Part shown: positions 41,848 through 52,003 of the stretch, piece after piece | Layout: every line of letters starts with the position of its first letter | Numbering within the stretch: the stretch's first letter is position 1 | NCBI RefSeq assembly: GCF_001976145.1 | Contig: NZ_MOXD01000015.1 | Span: forward strand, 44,735 to 108,734 | DNA: 64,000 nt | DNA from: Serratia oryzae | GTDB taxonomy: Bacteria > Pseudomonadota > Gammaproteobacteria > Enterobacterales > Enterobacteriaceae | Direction of reading: 5' to 3' | The notes under the pieces: generated by a model | The model's database searches: none | Told to the model about the DNA's origin: nothing | What the model saw: the letters and a program-made list of their open reading frames with translations, nothing else | Program-made: the position numbers and the translations under genes

Positions 41848-44541
41848 TTAGCTGGCTTCTTGGGTGGCAGCAAGCGAGGTTTGAAGCTGTTGACACAGAG
41901 CTTCCAGGCCAGCGCTTTGCGCCAGAATAGTGGGCAGGTTGCCAGCCGCAGCAGCCTGTTCGATCTGGATGAGTTTGCTCTCCAGCGGGGCACAGACAAA
42001 GTGCAGGCATTCGCCTTTGAGCTGATGGGCGCTGCGCCGGATCGCGTCAAAGTCCTGTTTCTCTATAGCGTTATGCAGTGATGCCAGTAAGGCAGGCAAC
42101 TCCTCGATAAATATCGCTGCCAATTCGTTAAACAGCGTTTTATCGTTGCTCAACTGGGCTAAGGCCTGCGAGTAGTCGAAGATCGGAGCCTCTGGCACCT
42201 CCCGGCTAAGATCGCATACCCGCTGAATTTCCCCCGCCAGATTTTCCAGCAAAATGGGCTTACTGATATAGCCATCAAAACCGTAGGATAAACACATTTC
42301 CCGATCGCCTTTCATGGCGTGTGCGGTCATGGCTACGATCGGTTGATGTTTGCCTGGCTGCTGTTTTTCACTGGCGCGAATCTGCTGCACGGCCTCAATA
42401 CCATCCATTTCTGGCATTTGTAGATCCATCAGCACCACATCGTAATGCTCTTGCGCCAGTTTTTGCAGTGCTAGCTTGCCATTGCCCACCACTTCACAGG
42501 TGTGCCCCAGTTTACGGATGAAATTGATCGCCAGCTGTTGATTGATCAGATTATCTTCGGCCACCAGAATGTGATAACCCTTGTTAACCTCTTGCGCAGG
42601 AGCACTCACCACTGGCTGGAGCTTATGGGGATTTTCAGGGATCAGCGTGCGGATGATGGTTTCTTGCAGTTCGGCGGTATCAATAGGTTTGGTCAGAAAG
42701 CCCGATACGCCAACTTTTTTCAGCACCGCGGTATCTATCCGGTTGCCCATGGAGCTGAGCATGATCAGCTTACACTGACGCAGGCTGGGCGTGGACATAA
42801 TCTCCAGTGCCAATGCCATACCGTCCATCTCCGGCATTTGTGAATCCAGCAGAATCAAGGGGAAGCGTCGGCCGGCGTTCAGCACGTCCAACGCCGCCTT
42901 GCCGGAGTTCACCGTGTGTGGCTTGAACCCCATATTGCGTAGCATATCGAACAGTAACCGCAGGTTGGTTTCATTGTCATCCACGACCAAAACGGCCAGA
43001 TCGACCAGGGAGCTGGGCAATGTTGTTGGAGTGCGAACGGGGATCACCTCAGCATCAGCGTTGACCGGCAGGGAAAAGTAAAAACAACTGCCGTGCCCTG
43101 GCTGGCTGGAAACCTGCAGTTTACCCCCCATCATCGCCACCAGCCTGGCGGAAATGGTCAATCCCAGCCCGGTGCCGCCGTATTTACGCGTGGTTGAGGT
43201 GTCCGCCTGGCTGAAGGATTCAAAAATGATGGCCTGTTTGTCTTCAGCGATGCCAATACCGGTGTCGGTAATGCTGAACGTCAGCATCCCCGCAGGGGCA
43301 AGTGAGGGGGCGATGCGCAGTACCACTTCGCCGTCTTGGGTAAATTTAAGCGCATTGCCGATTAGGTTTGTCAGAATTTGCCGCAGGCGCAGTGCATCAC
43401 CGTAAAACGTAGTCGGAACCGTTGGATCGATATCCACGATCAACTCGGGGCCTTTTTCGGCGAACTTGGACATTAGCGGCCGGGTAATCTCATGAATCAG
43501 GGTTCGTAGCGTAAAGTTCTCGGCCTCCAGAACGATCTTCCCGGCTTCAATTTTTGAAAAATCGAGAATGTCATCGATGATCTTTAGCAAGGCACGCGCG
43601 GACGAATAGACCATGTTGATGTAATCACGCTGCTCTTTGTTGAGGTTGGTTTCCAGGCACAACTGCGTCATCCCGAGGATCCCGTTCATCGGCGTGCGTA
43701 TTTCGTGGCTCATATTGGCAAGGAATTCGCTCTTGGCGCGGCTAGCCGCACGGGCAAGTTCGACGGATTGCTGGGACGAAAATTCTGCTTCTTTACGCTC
43801 CGTGATGTCTTGCAATGTGCCGATTGCGCGTTGCACCTCACCTTGTATGCCCATGCTGATGATTTGACCTTGAATCAGCACCCAGCGGTAGTCGCCATCC
43901 CGATGTTTGATGCGAACCTCACAGTCAAACACCGGTAAAACTGCGTTGTTGGCCTGTTGCAGGCAATTCAACAACAGCGGTAAATCCTCGGGATGCAGCA
44001 CCTGTTGCCACAGCGCGGAGGTATATTGACTGTTTTCGCGGCTGACCCCAAGTAGCAATAACAAGGCATCATTGACCTGCAACCGATCCTGTGTGCATTC
44101 CCAATCCCAAATCCCAATGTGGGAGGTTTCTGCCGCCAGAATGAAATTGTTGTGCCAGACCTGCCCGGAGTGGGCGATTTCGGCATATTGCGTGATGTCG
44201 GTGTGCAGGCTGACAATACCACCACCTGGTACCCGGTGATGCTGCACGTATAGCGTGCGTTCCAGCAGATTACGGATTTCATAATGACCATCCTGCCGGC
44301 AGTTATTGAGTACCGCTTCGGTCAGTTGTGGTTTTTTTAACTGGATTGAGCGGGCATCGCTGGTATCGAGCACGCATTCGATCACTTCTTCCAGTGAAAT
44401 GCCTGAGCGCAATTGCCCCGCTAGTCCGGGATAATATTCCACCACCTTGCTATTCCAGTAACACAGGCGCTCCTCCTCGTCATAAACCAGCAGCGCAGCT
44501 TGAATCACATCCAATGCGGGGAATAAAAGATTATTTTTCAT
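41848..44541 (-). CDS. Hybrid histidine kinase: PAS-PAS-HisKA-HATPase-REC-REC-HPt
   Basis: An 897-residue soluble hybrid kinase. Two PAS-like domains (about 5-115 and 130-250) lead to HisKA with His279 ([12 protein letters not shown]), HATPase ([27 protein letters not shown]), receiver 1 (Asp566), receiver 2 (Asp706) and a C-terminal HPt domain with His839 (SAHQLKGE). Such a chain can pass phosphate His-Asp-His-Asp, and the receiver-phosphatase encoded at the far end of the cluster is the obvious final acceptor. The start at 44541 lies inside the end of the globin gene, so the two are translationally coupled. There are no transmembrane segments. Confidence 0.92.
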   Translation of the reverse strand: MKNNLLFPALDVIQAALLVYDEEERLCYWNSKVVEYYPGLAGQLRSGISLEEVIECVLDTSDARSIQLKKPQLTEAVLNNCRQDGHYEIRNLLERTLYVQHHRVPGGGIVSLHTDITQYAEIAHSGQVWHNNFILAAETSHIGIWDWECTQDRLQVNDALLLLLGVSRENSQYTSALWQQVLHPEDLPLLLNCLQQANNAVLPVFDCEVRIKHRDGDYRWVLIQGQIISMGIQGEVQRAIGTLQDITERKEAEFSSQQSVELARAASRAKSEFLANMSHEIRTPMNGILGMTQLCLETNLNKEQRDYINMVYSSARALLKIIDDILDFSKIEAGKIVLEAENFTLRTLIHEITRPLMSKFAEKGPELIVDIDPTVPTTFYGDALRLRQILTNLIGNALKFTQDGEVVLRIAPSLAPAGMLTFSITDTGIGIAEDKQAIIFESFSQADTSTTRKYGGTGLGLTISARLVAMMGGKLQVSSQPGHGSCFYFSLPVNADAEVIPVRTPTTLPSSLVDLAVLVVDDNETNLRLLFDMLRNMGFKPHTVNSGKAALDVLNAGRRFPLILLDSQMPEMDGMALALEIMSTPSLRQCKLIMLSSMGNRIDTAVLKKVGVSGFLTKPIDTAELQETIIRTLIPENPHKLQPVVSAPAQEVNKGYHILVAEDNLINQQLAINFIRKLGHTCEVVGNGKLALQKLAQEHYDVVLMDLQMPEMDGIEAVQQIRASEKQQPGKHQPIVAMTAHAMKGDREMCLSYGFDGYISKPILLENLAGEIQRVCDLSREVPEAPIFDYSQALAQLSNDKTLFNELAAIFIEELPALLASLHNAIEKQDFDAIRRSAHQLKGECLHFVCAPLESKLIQIEQAAAAGNLPTILAQSAGLEALCQQLQTSLAATQEAS

Positions 44542-44983
44542 CCTGTGCCTCTTTGCTGGCATCATGATGCAGCTCCGCCTGGCGGCGCATGAACTCCAGC
44601 CCCGGGGCCATAAAAATTGCCCAGGCGGTGAGCACTTCCTCATCGCATTGCGGATCCAGATCGCGCACGGTTTGCAACACCGCGCGGCGCCAGTAGGCAA
44701 ACACCGAGGCGGGTAAGTTGAGGCCGTGTTCGCTTTGTTCCCGCGTGACGTGTTCCAGATAGTCGGAGACGATGTAGCTGGTGGCGACAGACAGCATGTA
44801 GAAAAATGCTTTGTAGATTATTTTCTGCTGTTCCTGATGAGCCTGCGGGCTCGGCAGGACGTTAAGCGCCTGGGTGCTTTCGATGAATAACGCATAGAAA
44901 TGGGAGAAAAAGGTATCCCCTTGGTCCGCTGAGGTCATCCGGTCGTAGCTGTCATTGAACAGCACTTCATAATTTGTGCTCAT
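44531..44983 (-). CDS. Globin-fold protein lacking the proximal histidine (predicted non-haem sensor globin)
   Basis: A 150-residue protein whose length and C-terminal pattern ([39 protein letters not shown]) match single-domain bacterial globins of the HGbI-like type. In those proteins I recall ERHSRRGLxIPP before this region. Here the matching segment is [12 protein letters not shown], so Gln83 stands where the haem-binding His is expected, and the usual CD-corner Phe region is also altered. It may resemble the non-haem globin domain of RsbR. ATG 44983 follows AAGGA. It is cotranscribed with the hybrid kinase and probably regulates it. Confidence 0.65.
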   Translation of the reverse strand: MSTNYEVLFNDSYDRMTSADQGDTFFSHFYALFIESTQALNVLPSPQAHQEQQKIIYKAFFYMLSVATSYIVSDYLEHVTREQSEHGLNLPASVFAYWRRAVLQTVRDLDPQCDEEVLTAWAIFMAPGLEFMRRQAELHHDASKEAQDEK

Positions 44984-45307
44984 ATCATTTTCCTTCAGCC
45001 TCGGGGAGGTATGCAATGATTTGACCCGTTAAGGCTATCTTTCACCCGCGCAGAGCTGGTGAGCCAGATGATTGAGAGGTGGCTCATCATAGGGATGAAC
45101 AATAAAAGTGCACCATACATTCCAGTTGCGGGCAAGAGACAATGTTGTTTGGCATAAGACAGTCTAGTTGACCATAGGGGATGCGCAAGGCAGTGGGAAG
45201 ATGGAAATCACATATTATTCATTGCATTAATAAAAGCGAACCGACACCTAGGTATTAAATGGGGATCTTTTCTGGCAACGGCCAACGCCGCAGCCAGATT
45301 GCCTAAG
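44984..45307. other. Non-coding gap with promoter for the globin-kinase operon
   Basis: A 324-base gap without a credible gene. It must hold the promoter of the minus-strand globin/kinase pair and the 3' end of the racemase transcript. The only structure noticed is an inverted pair TGAGCCA (45060-45066) / TGGCTCA (45080-45086) without a U-tract. Confidence 0.5.
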
Positions 45308-46534
45308 TTAATCCACCAGAACGCGTTTGTTGGTGGCCCCCCAAAGGATCGACATCTCGGTAAACAGCGCACCGCTGATCTCTTCAACCTCCTCGGCGGT
45401 AACCTGCGCAGTGCCCTGTTTGCCAAAGAACACAACTTCATCGCCAGGGCGCGCCTGCTTCAGTTCTGTGACATCCACCATCACGGTATTCATTGAGGTT
45501 TTACCAACAATTGGCACCCGTTGCCCGTGAATCAGCACGTGGCCTGCGTTGCTGAATACCCGGCGATAGCCATCGGCATAGCCTACGGGGATATTCGCCA
45601 GTACCGAGTCGCGTTTTAGCCTGTAAGTGCGATCGTAGCCCACGGTATTGCCTTGCGGGTAATGATTCAGCGCGGCAATCGAAGATTTGAAGGTCATCAC
45701 GCGCCGGTATTCCGTGCTGGCAATGGTATCGCCATAAAATACCCCGCCGACGCGCACCATATCGAGCCAGGATTCTGGCACGGTGAGCGTGGCGAAGGTG
45801 TTGGCGACGTGCAGCGTAACGTCACTGCGTTTGAGCCCGGTAATATCCAGCACCTGTTGCGACTGCACTTTGAAACGGGCGAGGTCTTTCCTGACCGCCT
45901 CCGCATCTTCTTCCGGATAATGCGACATGATGCCAACAATCTTCAGGTGGCTTAATTGAGAGATCGCCTTGGCTTCTTGCAGACCTGTGGCATTGCTGAC
46001 CTCCAGTCCGTTGCGCGACATGCCGCCGGCGTTGAGTGCCAAATGGATCCGCAGCGTTTTGCCCTGCTGAGCGGCAATGGCATCCAGACGCTGGGCCATC
46101 TCCAGGTTACCGATCAGTTCTTCAACATCGTAATCCGTCGCCTGACGCATCTCCTGCTCGGTGGCATTGCGCACGCGCATCAGGCGCCCGGTAAAGCCCA
46201 GTTCACGCACGGTTTTCAGCTCCTGATTGCTGGCTACGCCGATGCACTGAACGTTGTTTTTCAGCATCACCGGGGTCACCAGCGAGAGATCGTGCCCGTA
46301 GGCATCGCCTTTCAGGATGGCGCAGAGGGTGGATTTATTCCCCAGCAACTGCTGAATTTTTTGCGTGTTGTATTCCAGCGCGCTGCGCGAAATCTCAATC
46401 CTGGCATTATCCACCACCGGTTGGCTTTGGATCGAGAGAGGCAATGCGTTGGTGGCGGTAACCCGGGTGGGTTGATGGCAGGCGGTGATGACCAGCAGAG
46501 GTATTAAAGCCAAATGACGTAAAGGTAGTGGCAT
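45308..46534 (-). CDS. Secreted broad-specificity amino-acid racemase (Alr/BsrV family)
   Basis: A 408-residue PLP-dependent fold-III racemase. The PLP lysine is Lys75 in [13 protein letters not shown] and the second catalytic tyrosine lies in the [22 protein letters not shown] region. Unlike housekeeping Alr or DadX it has an export signal ending in ITAC19, so it is a lipoprotein or periplasmic. This matches the Bsr broad-spectrum racemases of Vibrio and Aeromonas, which make non-canonical D-amino acids such as D-Met, D-Leu, D-Arg and D-Lys for cell-wall editing. Monocistronic. Confidence 0.88.
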   Translation of the reverse strand: MPLPLRHLALIPLLVITACHQPTRVTATNALPLSIQSQPVVDNARIEISRSALEYNTQKIQQLLGNKSTLCAILKGDAYGHDLSLVTPVMLKNNVQCIGVASNQELKTVRELGFTGRLMRVRNATEQEMRQATDYDVEELIGNLEMAQRLDAIAAQQGKTLRIHLALNAGGMSRNGLEVSNATGLQEAKAISQLSHLKIVGIMSHYPEEDAEAVRKDLARFKVQSQQVLDITGLKRSDVTLHVANTFATLTVPESWLDMVRVGGVFYGDTIASTEYRRVMTFKSSIAALNHYPQGNTVGYDRTYRLKRDSVLANIPVGYADGYRRVFSNAGHVLIHGQRVPIVGKTSMNTVMVDVTELKQARPGDEVVFFGKQGTAQVTAEEVEEISGALFTEMSILWGATNKRVLVD

Positions 46535-46770
46535 GCTAGCTCCTTAGCATAAGAGAAGGTAAATCCCTGAGGGTAGATCGTTTTTTTAGATTTTACTGAT
46601 GGTTAGCGTTACGCCGACAAGGGGGATAGCAGGGTATGGAGATGTCGACTTGATGCAATAAACGCTAGAAAACGGGCATTGTCAATCGGTTCTTGACCGG
46701 CTGAAAGGGGCGGCTAGTATTTTGATTAGATAGCGTTTTTTATCGATGCTGTTCTCTCGTTGGCGGAGTT

Positions 46771-47376
46771 TTATTCTCTTTTTGCTAACCAGATCGTATG
46801 TCCTGAACATTGCGGGTCTTCTATGACCATATCGATAATTTCAAAGCCATTCTCATTCAGCAGCGTGCGGTATTCCTCCGGTGCAAGACTGGCATGGAAC
46901 AGCGGCTCACCTGCAAACTGCCCGATGGCTATGCCATTACTGGGGCCGCTGGTAAAGATCAGGGCGCTACCTGGATGGCTGTGCTGTGCAAATAGCGGGA
47001 ACATCTTCTGTTGGTCCTGTTGGGGTAAATGGAAGAAACTGTCCCACGCAATCAGGCCATCAAAGGTATCGCCCAGCGCTAACTCGCGCATATCCTGCTT
47101 TAACCAACGCTGTTCGGGAAAACGCCTGCGAGCGCGATCCAGCATCGCAGGGGCTCCATCAATGCCGGTGAGTTGAAAACCCTGTTGAATGAAATACTCG
47201 GCAATCGGCTGAGCATTACCGCAACCGATATCGAGAACGTGCCCCTTCTTGCCGATCGTACCGATGAACTTATCCAGCCAACTTTTTTCAAACAACGCGC
47301 GTGAACGTTGGCAGGCAAAAGCATCAGCATGGCGTTGGTAGAGGGAAAGAATGTTTCTTGCTGCAGAATTGTTCAC
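46771..47376 (-). CDS. Class I SAM-dependent methyltransferase
   Basis: A 201-residue small-molecule methyltransferase. Motif I is VLDIGCGNAQPIAEYFI (about 47-63), followed by LTGIDGAPAMLDRARRRFP and the post-I LALGDTFDGLIAWDSFFHLP. The substrate cannot be deduced. It stands alone between the racemase and the amylase. Confidence 0.82.
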   Translation of the reverse strand: MNNSAARNILSLYQRHADAFACQRSRALFEKSWLDKFIGTIGKKGHVLDIGCGNAQPIAEYFIQQGFQLTGIDGAPAMLDRARRRFPEQRWLKQDMRELALGDTFDGLIAWDSFFHLPQQDQQKMFPLFAQHSHPGSALIFTSGPSNGIAIGQFAGEPLFHASLAPEEYRTLLNENGFEIIDMVIEDPQCSGHTIWLAKRE

Positions 47377-47449
47377 TGTTCTGTTGCCATTTATCCGGTT
47401 TCTATTGAGGAATAAATAGGTTAAGTCAAAAGTATAAGGCCTGAGTCTG

Positions 47450-47475
47450 TTTGGTCGCCCTTTAAAGCGACCAAA
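47450..47475 (-). terminator. Hairpin at the end of the amylase gene
   Basis: TTTGGTCGC (47450-47458) and GCGACCAAA (47467-47475) form a 9-bp perfect stem 15 bases past the amylase stop. No U-tract follows on the minus strand. Confidence 0.45.
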
Positions 47476-47489
47476 CCCCGTCGCCTTGT

Positions 47490-50138
47490 TTAATCGTTCA
47501 TCCTAATCAGAGGGAGATCGTCCCAAATCAATGGATCCTGCTCTGTGCCCCCGGAAAAACTCCAGAGAGCGGGCTCTCTCTGCAGTGGGCGATAGGTACT
47601 TGAAAGGCCATCAAGATCCCAGGTTGTGACATAGAATTGGATGCCGTTCAAGCTCATTGGCTCCCCAAGGGCTGCACTTGCAAAATCGAAGTTAATTGTT
47701 CGGCTAGCTTTGTCCACCGTGATTGTTGGGGCCGGAGTGATAGACTCTCCAAGTTGATCTGAAGTGGCACCTTGGCTGCTGTAAAGACTGTTTTGCCATC
47801 CAAACGCCAGCACCTGCCGATGCCATGTCTGGCCACCTGGCATAGTCGCGTTAAGCTTAGGCAGCATACTTAGCCCCCCCTCTTGGCCGGGCAGATGGAT
47901 AAAGATGCTGAAGCCCACATGATCGAACCCCAAGGTGGGTAACCAGGTGTCTGAGACGCTGGCCATTTGTAAGCTCAGGCGCACGTTACTGCCAATCTGG
48001 AATACCTTGGCCTGCTCTATTGCCAATTGCGGGTTTGATTTATCGTAGCTGGCATCTTCTGGCAAGTGGTAGTTGCCCATCGGGCCACCCGTGCCATTTC
48101 CAGCATCGCCGCTGTCATCAAGCGTGATGCTTGGTAAATCGGGGAAACTGACACGGCTCTGGAAGTGCACATCCGCAGTTGAACTGCCGCTGGCCTCCTC
48201 GTAGAGCGCCAGGCGGTGGGATTGCAAACCTACCTGGAAATGACGCAAGTTGAGCAGCCCCTGCCAGTTGCCGTTTTCATCCACGGTAATCCTGTCAGCC
48301 GTTCCCAAGCGGCCATCAATGACCAATCTTATCTGGCTGCCCGGCGTTCCCGTCCCGGTGAGTGGGAAATTTTTATCCAGGATCTTGCCTTGCAGATCCG
48401 TCAACAGTGCCATTGTGTGATCCTGTTGGGGAAGTTGCCCACCGCCCTCTGCGATCACCATCATTGCCGACTTGGGTTGCAGGGCAAGCGTCAGGGTACC
48501 GTCCTCTGCGGTCACTATCTCCTGACTCTCGGCCATATTGAGAGTATTTAGGATCCGCAGGCGAGTATTCCCACCTAATCCTGTTTCCATGCGGTTTAGC
48601 AGTATTGTCTCCTGTGCGGTGTTGAGGATCACTAAAAGGTCATCACCATCAATGTGACGGCGATAGGCAAAAACACCGGCCCCGTTTTTTTCTTCAGCCA
48701 GAATGGTTAAATTGCCCCGTGACAACACCTTGTGCTGATGACGCAGAGTGGTCAACTTTTGAATGAAGTGATACATCTCTGAGTCGCTATCAAAAGAATC
48801 AATCTGTTGGCCATCTTCCCGGTAGCCATGCCCGAACATGGCATCACGATGGCCGGTAAAAGCCTGCTCTGTGCCTTGGTAGAGAACAGGTATTCCCGGC
48901 AGCGTCAGCATGGTGAACAGGGCCTGCTTGAGATCGCTCAGATTCGCCTGAGCGAGGAAACGTGCCATGTCATGGTTCTCGATGAAGTTACCCAGCCGAT
49001 AGGGATCGGGATACATTTCCATCATTTTGCGCAGTCTAAAGCCCAACTCCGCGGTTGGACGCCCGCCCCCGAACACCTGTGACATGGTCGCTTGAAGAGG
49101 GAAATTAAGCATTGACTCGAGTTCGGGCTTTTCCTTGGTACCCAGATAAGCGATGAGTTTCTCCTCACCTTCTGTGTTGTAGGGGGTGGAAGCTTCAAAG
49201 ATTTCGCCAAGGCTTAAAAAGTCGTTGCGCCCAGTTTCCTTGGCTTTATCCAGGATGCCATTCTGGCCATGGAAGAAGTCGTGGTAAAAATCATGCTCGA
49301 CAAATTTGACGGTATCAACCCGGAACGCATCCACGCCGACCTGTTCAATCCAGTAACGGTAGCTTTGTTTGAGGTAATCGCGTACTGCCGGGGTGGCGGT
49401 ATTAAGATCGTCAAGATCGGACAACTGATAGGTTAGCTGCTGGTTCAGATCGTTGTGGTCGGCTATCTGGGGCGTCCAGTGGTAAATGGCCGCCTGCTGT
49501 GACTCTGGACTGTTGCACTGGTTGAGGTTCAGAGGGGAGGGCAGGCTCTGACCCGCCGCCAAGGAATTTGGGATCAGTTCAAAGCCATGACAAGGTTGGG
49601 CCGGGTCATAGGTACCCGAGTAGGTAAAGTAGTTACCCACATGGTTCACGACGATATCCTGGATCAAATACATGCCACGTTGGTGTAGCTCAGTGGCTAG
49701 CGCTTGATATTGTTTAAGATCGCCAAAATGTTCGTCGATCTTTTGCATATCACGAGCCCAATAACCGTGGTAGCCACCATAATTTTGGGCAGGATCCCAC
49801 CATTGGTTAGCTACGGGCGGTGTCATCCAGACAGTGGTCGCACCAAGCCCGGCTATGTAATCCAGTTTCTGCTGTACGCCTGCGATATCACCACCGCTAA
49901 ACTTCTTGTCACTGGTGGGGTCGTACTCTCCTGTCCCCTGATCGTTATTGGAGCTATCTCCATCGTTGAAGCGATCAATCATCAGGAAATAGATGATCTG
50001 ATCGCGCCAATCAGGCGAGGCGACATGGCGGTAGGAAGAGGATTGCTCACCGTGGTCATTACTATCGAAGCAACCGGCTATGACGAATGACACCGCCGTA
50101 GCCAGTAAGCCCAAACGCGCCTTTCTTACTATGTTCAT
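47490..50138 (-). CDS. Lipoprotein alpha-amylase (GH13) with C-terminal accessory domains
   Basis: An 882-residue exported amylase. The start at 50138 gives the lipoprotein signal MNIVRKARLGLLATAVSFVIAGC. The GH13 domain spans about 35-480: VVNHVG, nucleophile Asp of VDAFRVDTVKF (about 272), acid/base Glu of LSLGEIFE (about 310) and Asp of ENHDMARF (about 388). A beta-sandwich follows, then an Ig-like stretch (about 580-660). A C-terminal domain (about 690-882; FQIGSNVRLSLQMASVSDTW, DHVGFSIFIHLPGQEG) resembles the carbohydrate-related C-terminal module of glucodextranases. It hydrolyses starch or maltodextrin at the cell surface and is a candidate substrate of the type II system. Confidence 0.9.
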   Translation of the reverse strand: MNIVRKARLGLLATAVSFVIAGCFDSNDHGEQSSSYRHVASPDWRDQIIYFLMIDRFNDGDSSNNDQGTGEYDPTSDKKFSGGDIAGVQQKLDYIAGLGATTVWMTPPVANQWWDPAQNYGGYHGYWARDMQKIDEHFGDLKQYQALATELHQRGMYLIQDIVVNHVGNYFTYSGTYDPAQPCHGFELIPNSLAAGQSLPSPLNLNQCNSPESQQAAIYHWTPQIADHNDLNQQLTYQLSDLDDLNTATPAVRDYLKQSYRYWIEQVGVDAFRVDTVKFVEHDFYHDFFHGQNGILDKAKETGRNDFLSLGEIFEASTPYNTEGEEKLIAYLGTKEKPELESMLNFPLQATMSQVFGGGRPTAELGFRLRKMMEMYPDPYRLGNFIENHDMARFLAQANLSDLKQALFTMLTLPGIPVLYQGTEQAFTGHRDAMFGHGYREDGQQIDSFDSDSEMYHFIQKLTTLRHQHKVLSRGNLTILAEEKNGAGVFAYRRHIDGDDLLVILNTAQETILLNRMETGLGGNTRLRILNTLNMAESQEIVTAEDGTLTLALQPKSAMMVIAEGGGQLPQQDHTMALLTDLQGKILDKNFPLTGTGTPGSQIRLVIDGRLGTADRITVDENGNWQGLLNLRHFQVGLQSHRLALYEEASGSSTADVHFQSRVSFPDLPSITLDDSGDAGNGTGGPMGNYHLPEDASYDKSNPQLAIEQAKVFQIGSNVRLSLQMASVSDTWLPTLGFDHVGFSIFIHLPGQEGGLSMLPKLNATMPGGQTWHRQVLAFGWQNSLYSSQGATSDQLGESITPAPTITVDKASRTINFDFASAALGEPMSLNGIQFYVTTWDLDGLSSTYRPLQREPALWSFSGGTEQDPLIWDDLPLIRMND

Positions 50139-50334
50139 GTATTTTCCCAGTTCTCTATGAATAACTATCAAGCATTCTTGCGAGAGATCAGGGAAATTAA
50201 ATTAGCATTTTACGCCATAATAGTGATATATGATGCCAGCCTGCGACTCTGTGATAACCTTCACGTTATGCGTGTGGCTGACGCATAAAAATCATCAGGC
50301 AATAACGTGCACAAAAACCTCTTTCCCTAGGGCG

Positions 50335-51660
50335 TTACCTCTCCATTGTCGCCATATAAACATCGGCAAAACGCTCTGACCACGATATTTCATCATGTAA
50401 TGCTCCGCTGATTAACGGGCAGGAAACATCAGAATGTCCTGCCTTTTTCAGGCTGCTGCACATGGCTTGCATACCTTCAATCAGCATTTCTGGTTCTGGT
50501 GCATAAGCTAAACGCTCTTGAGTTCCCATATCCATATAAATCCGGGTCGGATAGTTAATGGGATCAGAGTTCTGCTCGATATAAGTGCGTAATTCATAGC
50601 CGTGCATAGGATCGTCTTGTGCGACAACCGAAAAAGCCATGAGTTTAGAAAAGCGCTCTTTCAGGCGAGTGCCTACGTACAGGGTCATATATCCTCCCAT
50701 AGAACTACCTGCCAAAGCGGTAGTTTCCCGGCTGATATTCACCCGATAATTATTCTCTATATAGGGCATGACGACACCAGCAATAAAATCACTGGTCTCT
50801 TCGCCAAGAGGATCGATATGCCCCGTACCAGGAAGATCCCATTCCCAGGCCGTATATTCACGATAGCGTGCTTTTTTATATTCCCTATTAACTTCAGGGT
50901 TCAGTTCGGTGTCATCATTTTTATTCGGAGAATCTATGCCGACCACAATGGCCCCTTTGGTTTTTCCTTCACTGACGAGCTTTTCAAGCGTTTCGTCAAT
51001 CTGCCACTCCATGCCATATCCGGCGGTAATTTCATCAAAAAGATTCTGCCCATCAAACATATAGAGCACAGGGTAAGACTCATTATTCTGATCATAACCT
51101 GCAGGAAGATAGATTCTGACGGTACGTTGCGCTGTAGTGAGTTGCGGGGTGCTAAACACCTGAGTTTCAACCTTACCTACCAATGTTGAGGGTTTTTCTT
51201 TTACTCCACCTTCTAGGTCTTTCCATTTTTTTATCGAGAAATGCAGAGTATTATTTTTACCATCAAAAATAACGCGGCGATTATGAATGGCGTATCCATT
51301 TTCATCCAGTTCTTCTGAATCCCAACTACCACGCGTAAACTTGAATTGGTGTACGTCGCCAATTTTGTTAAATGGCACGTCAATTTTATATTGGCACTGT
51401 TCGCCGCCTGGTTGTAAAGGGAGCGGCGGTTTTTTTTCAAGATCGCTGAGATCATTGCCCCCGTTCCAGCCATTCATGGTTCCTGCCAGATAGATACTTT
51501 CTCCTTCTGCAGTGCCGGCCGGTATATTATCCACGCAAAACGTCACTGTATTAGGGGGGGCGACAGATGCTGGTAAATGCTCACTTTTATTATCACAGGC
51601 GGTTATTATAAAAGGTGCTAAAAGTAAGGCATAACTGTACTTTGAAATGTTTATATTCAT
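50335..51660 (-). CDS. Lipoprotein esterase with N-terminal starch-binding-like domain
   Basis: A 441-residue exported alpha/beta hydrolase of the Fes/esterase-D type. The lipobox is ITAC22. Residues 37-145 (VTFCVDNIPAGTAEGESIYLAGTMNGWNGG ... FKFTRGSW) resemble the glycogen/starch-binding modules CBM20/48. The esterase domain (about 165-441) has nucleophile Ser320 in LAGSSMGGYMTLY and His422 in ALHDEISW. It may remove acyl or other ester groups from polysaccharide. It is on the same strand as the amylase, which follows 196 bases downstream, and as the AraC gene upstream. The start at 51660 follows a GAGAGAG ribosome-binding site. Confidence 0.8.
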   Translation of the reverse strand: MNINISKYSYALLLAPFIITACDNKSEHLPASVAPPNTVTFCVDNIPAGTAEGESIYLAGTMNGWNGGNDLSDLEKKPPLPLQPGGEQCQYKIDVPFNKIGDVHQFKFTRGSWDSEELDENGYAIHNRRVIFDGKNNTLHFSIKKWKDLEGGVKEKPSTLVGKVETQVFSTPQLTTAQRTVRIYLPAGYDQNNESYPVLYMFDGQNLFDEITAGYGMEWQIDETLEKLVSEGKTKGAIVVGIDSPNKNDDTELNPEVNREYKKARYREYTAWEWDLPGTGHIDPLGEETSDFIAGVVMPYIENNYRVNISRETTALAGSSMGGYMTLYVGTRLKERFSKLMAFSVVAQDDPMHGYELRTYIEQNSDPINYPTRIYMDMGTQERLAYAPEPEMLIEGMQAMCSSLKKAGHSDVSCPLISGALHDEISWSERFADVYMATMER

Positions 51661-51757
51661 CCGCTCTCTCTTTACTTTCTTCTGACAGTAATATTCATAG
51701 GCTCTAATATCGCGAGTTGCAGACAGAGTATAGGCAGCTCGAATATAATAGTGCACT

Positions 51758-51884
51758 TATACCCTTCATACTTCAAGTTGCTTGGGTGTTGGCTGCCTTC
51801 ACTCACCCTAGTCACTTACTTGAGTAAGCTCCTAGGGATTCATTCAGTTGCCGCCTACAAGCAACTCGAATTATTTTGGCTATA
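51758..51884. repeat. ERIC element, full length
   Basis: A 127-base imperfect palindrome from TATACCCTTCATACTTCAAG to AACTCGAATTATTTTGGCTATA. It contains both classical ERIC cores: ACTCACCCTAGTCACTTACTT and GAGTAAGCTCCTAGGGATTCA. It fills most of the 343-base gap between the esterase and AraC genes, so it could affect their mRNAs. Confidence 0.9.
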
Positions 51885-52003
51885 TGTGTTATTGGCTTAG
51901 CTCAGCACTATATATTAATCGCGGTAGAAAAGAATGTGACTAGCATGCAACGCCAAAAAAATAGCATTTCATGCCAGTTTGCTGGAGTGTGACCTCTCTC
52001 AAC

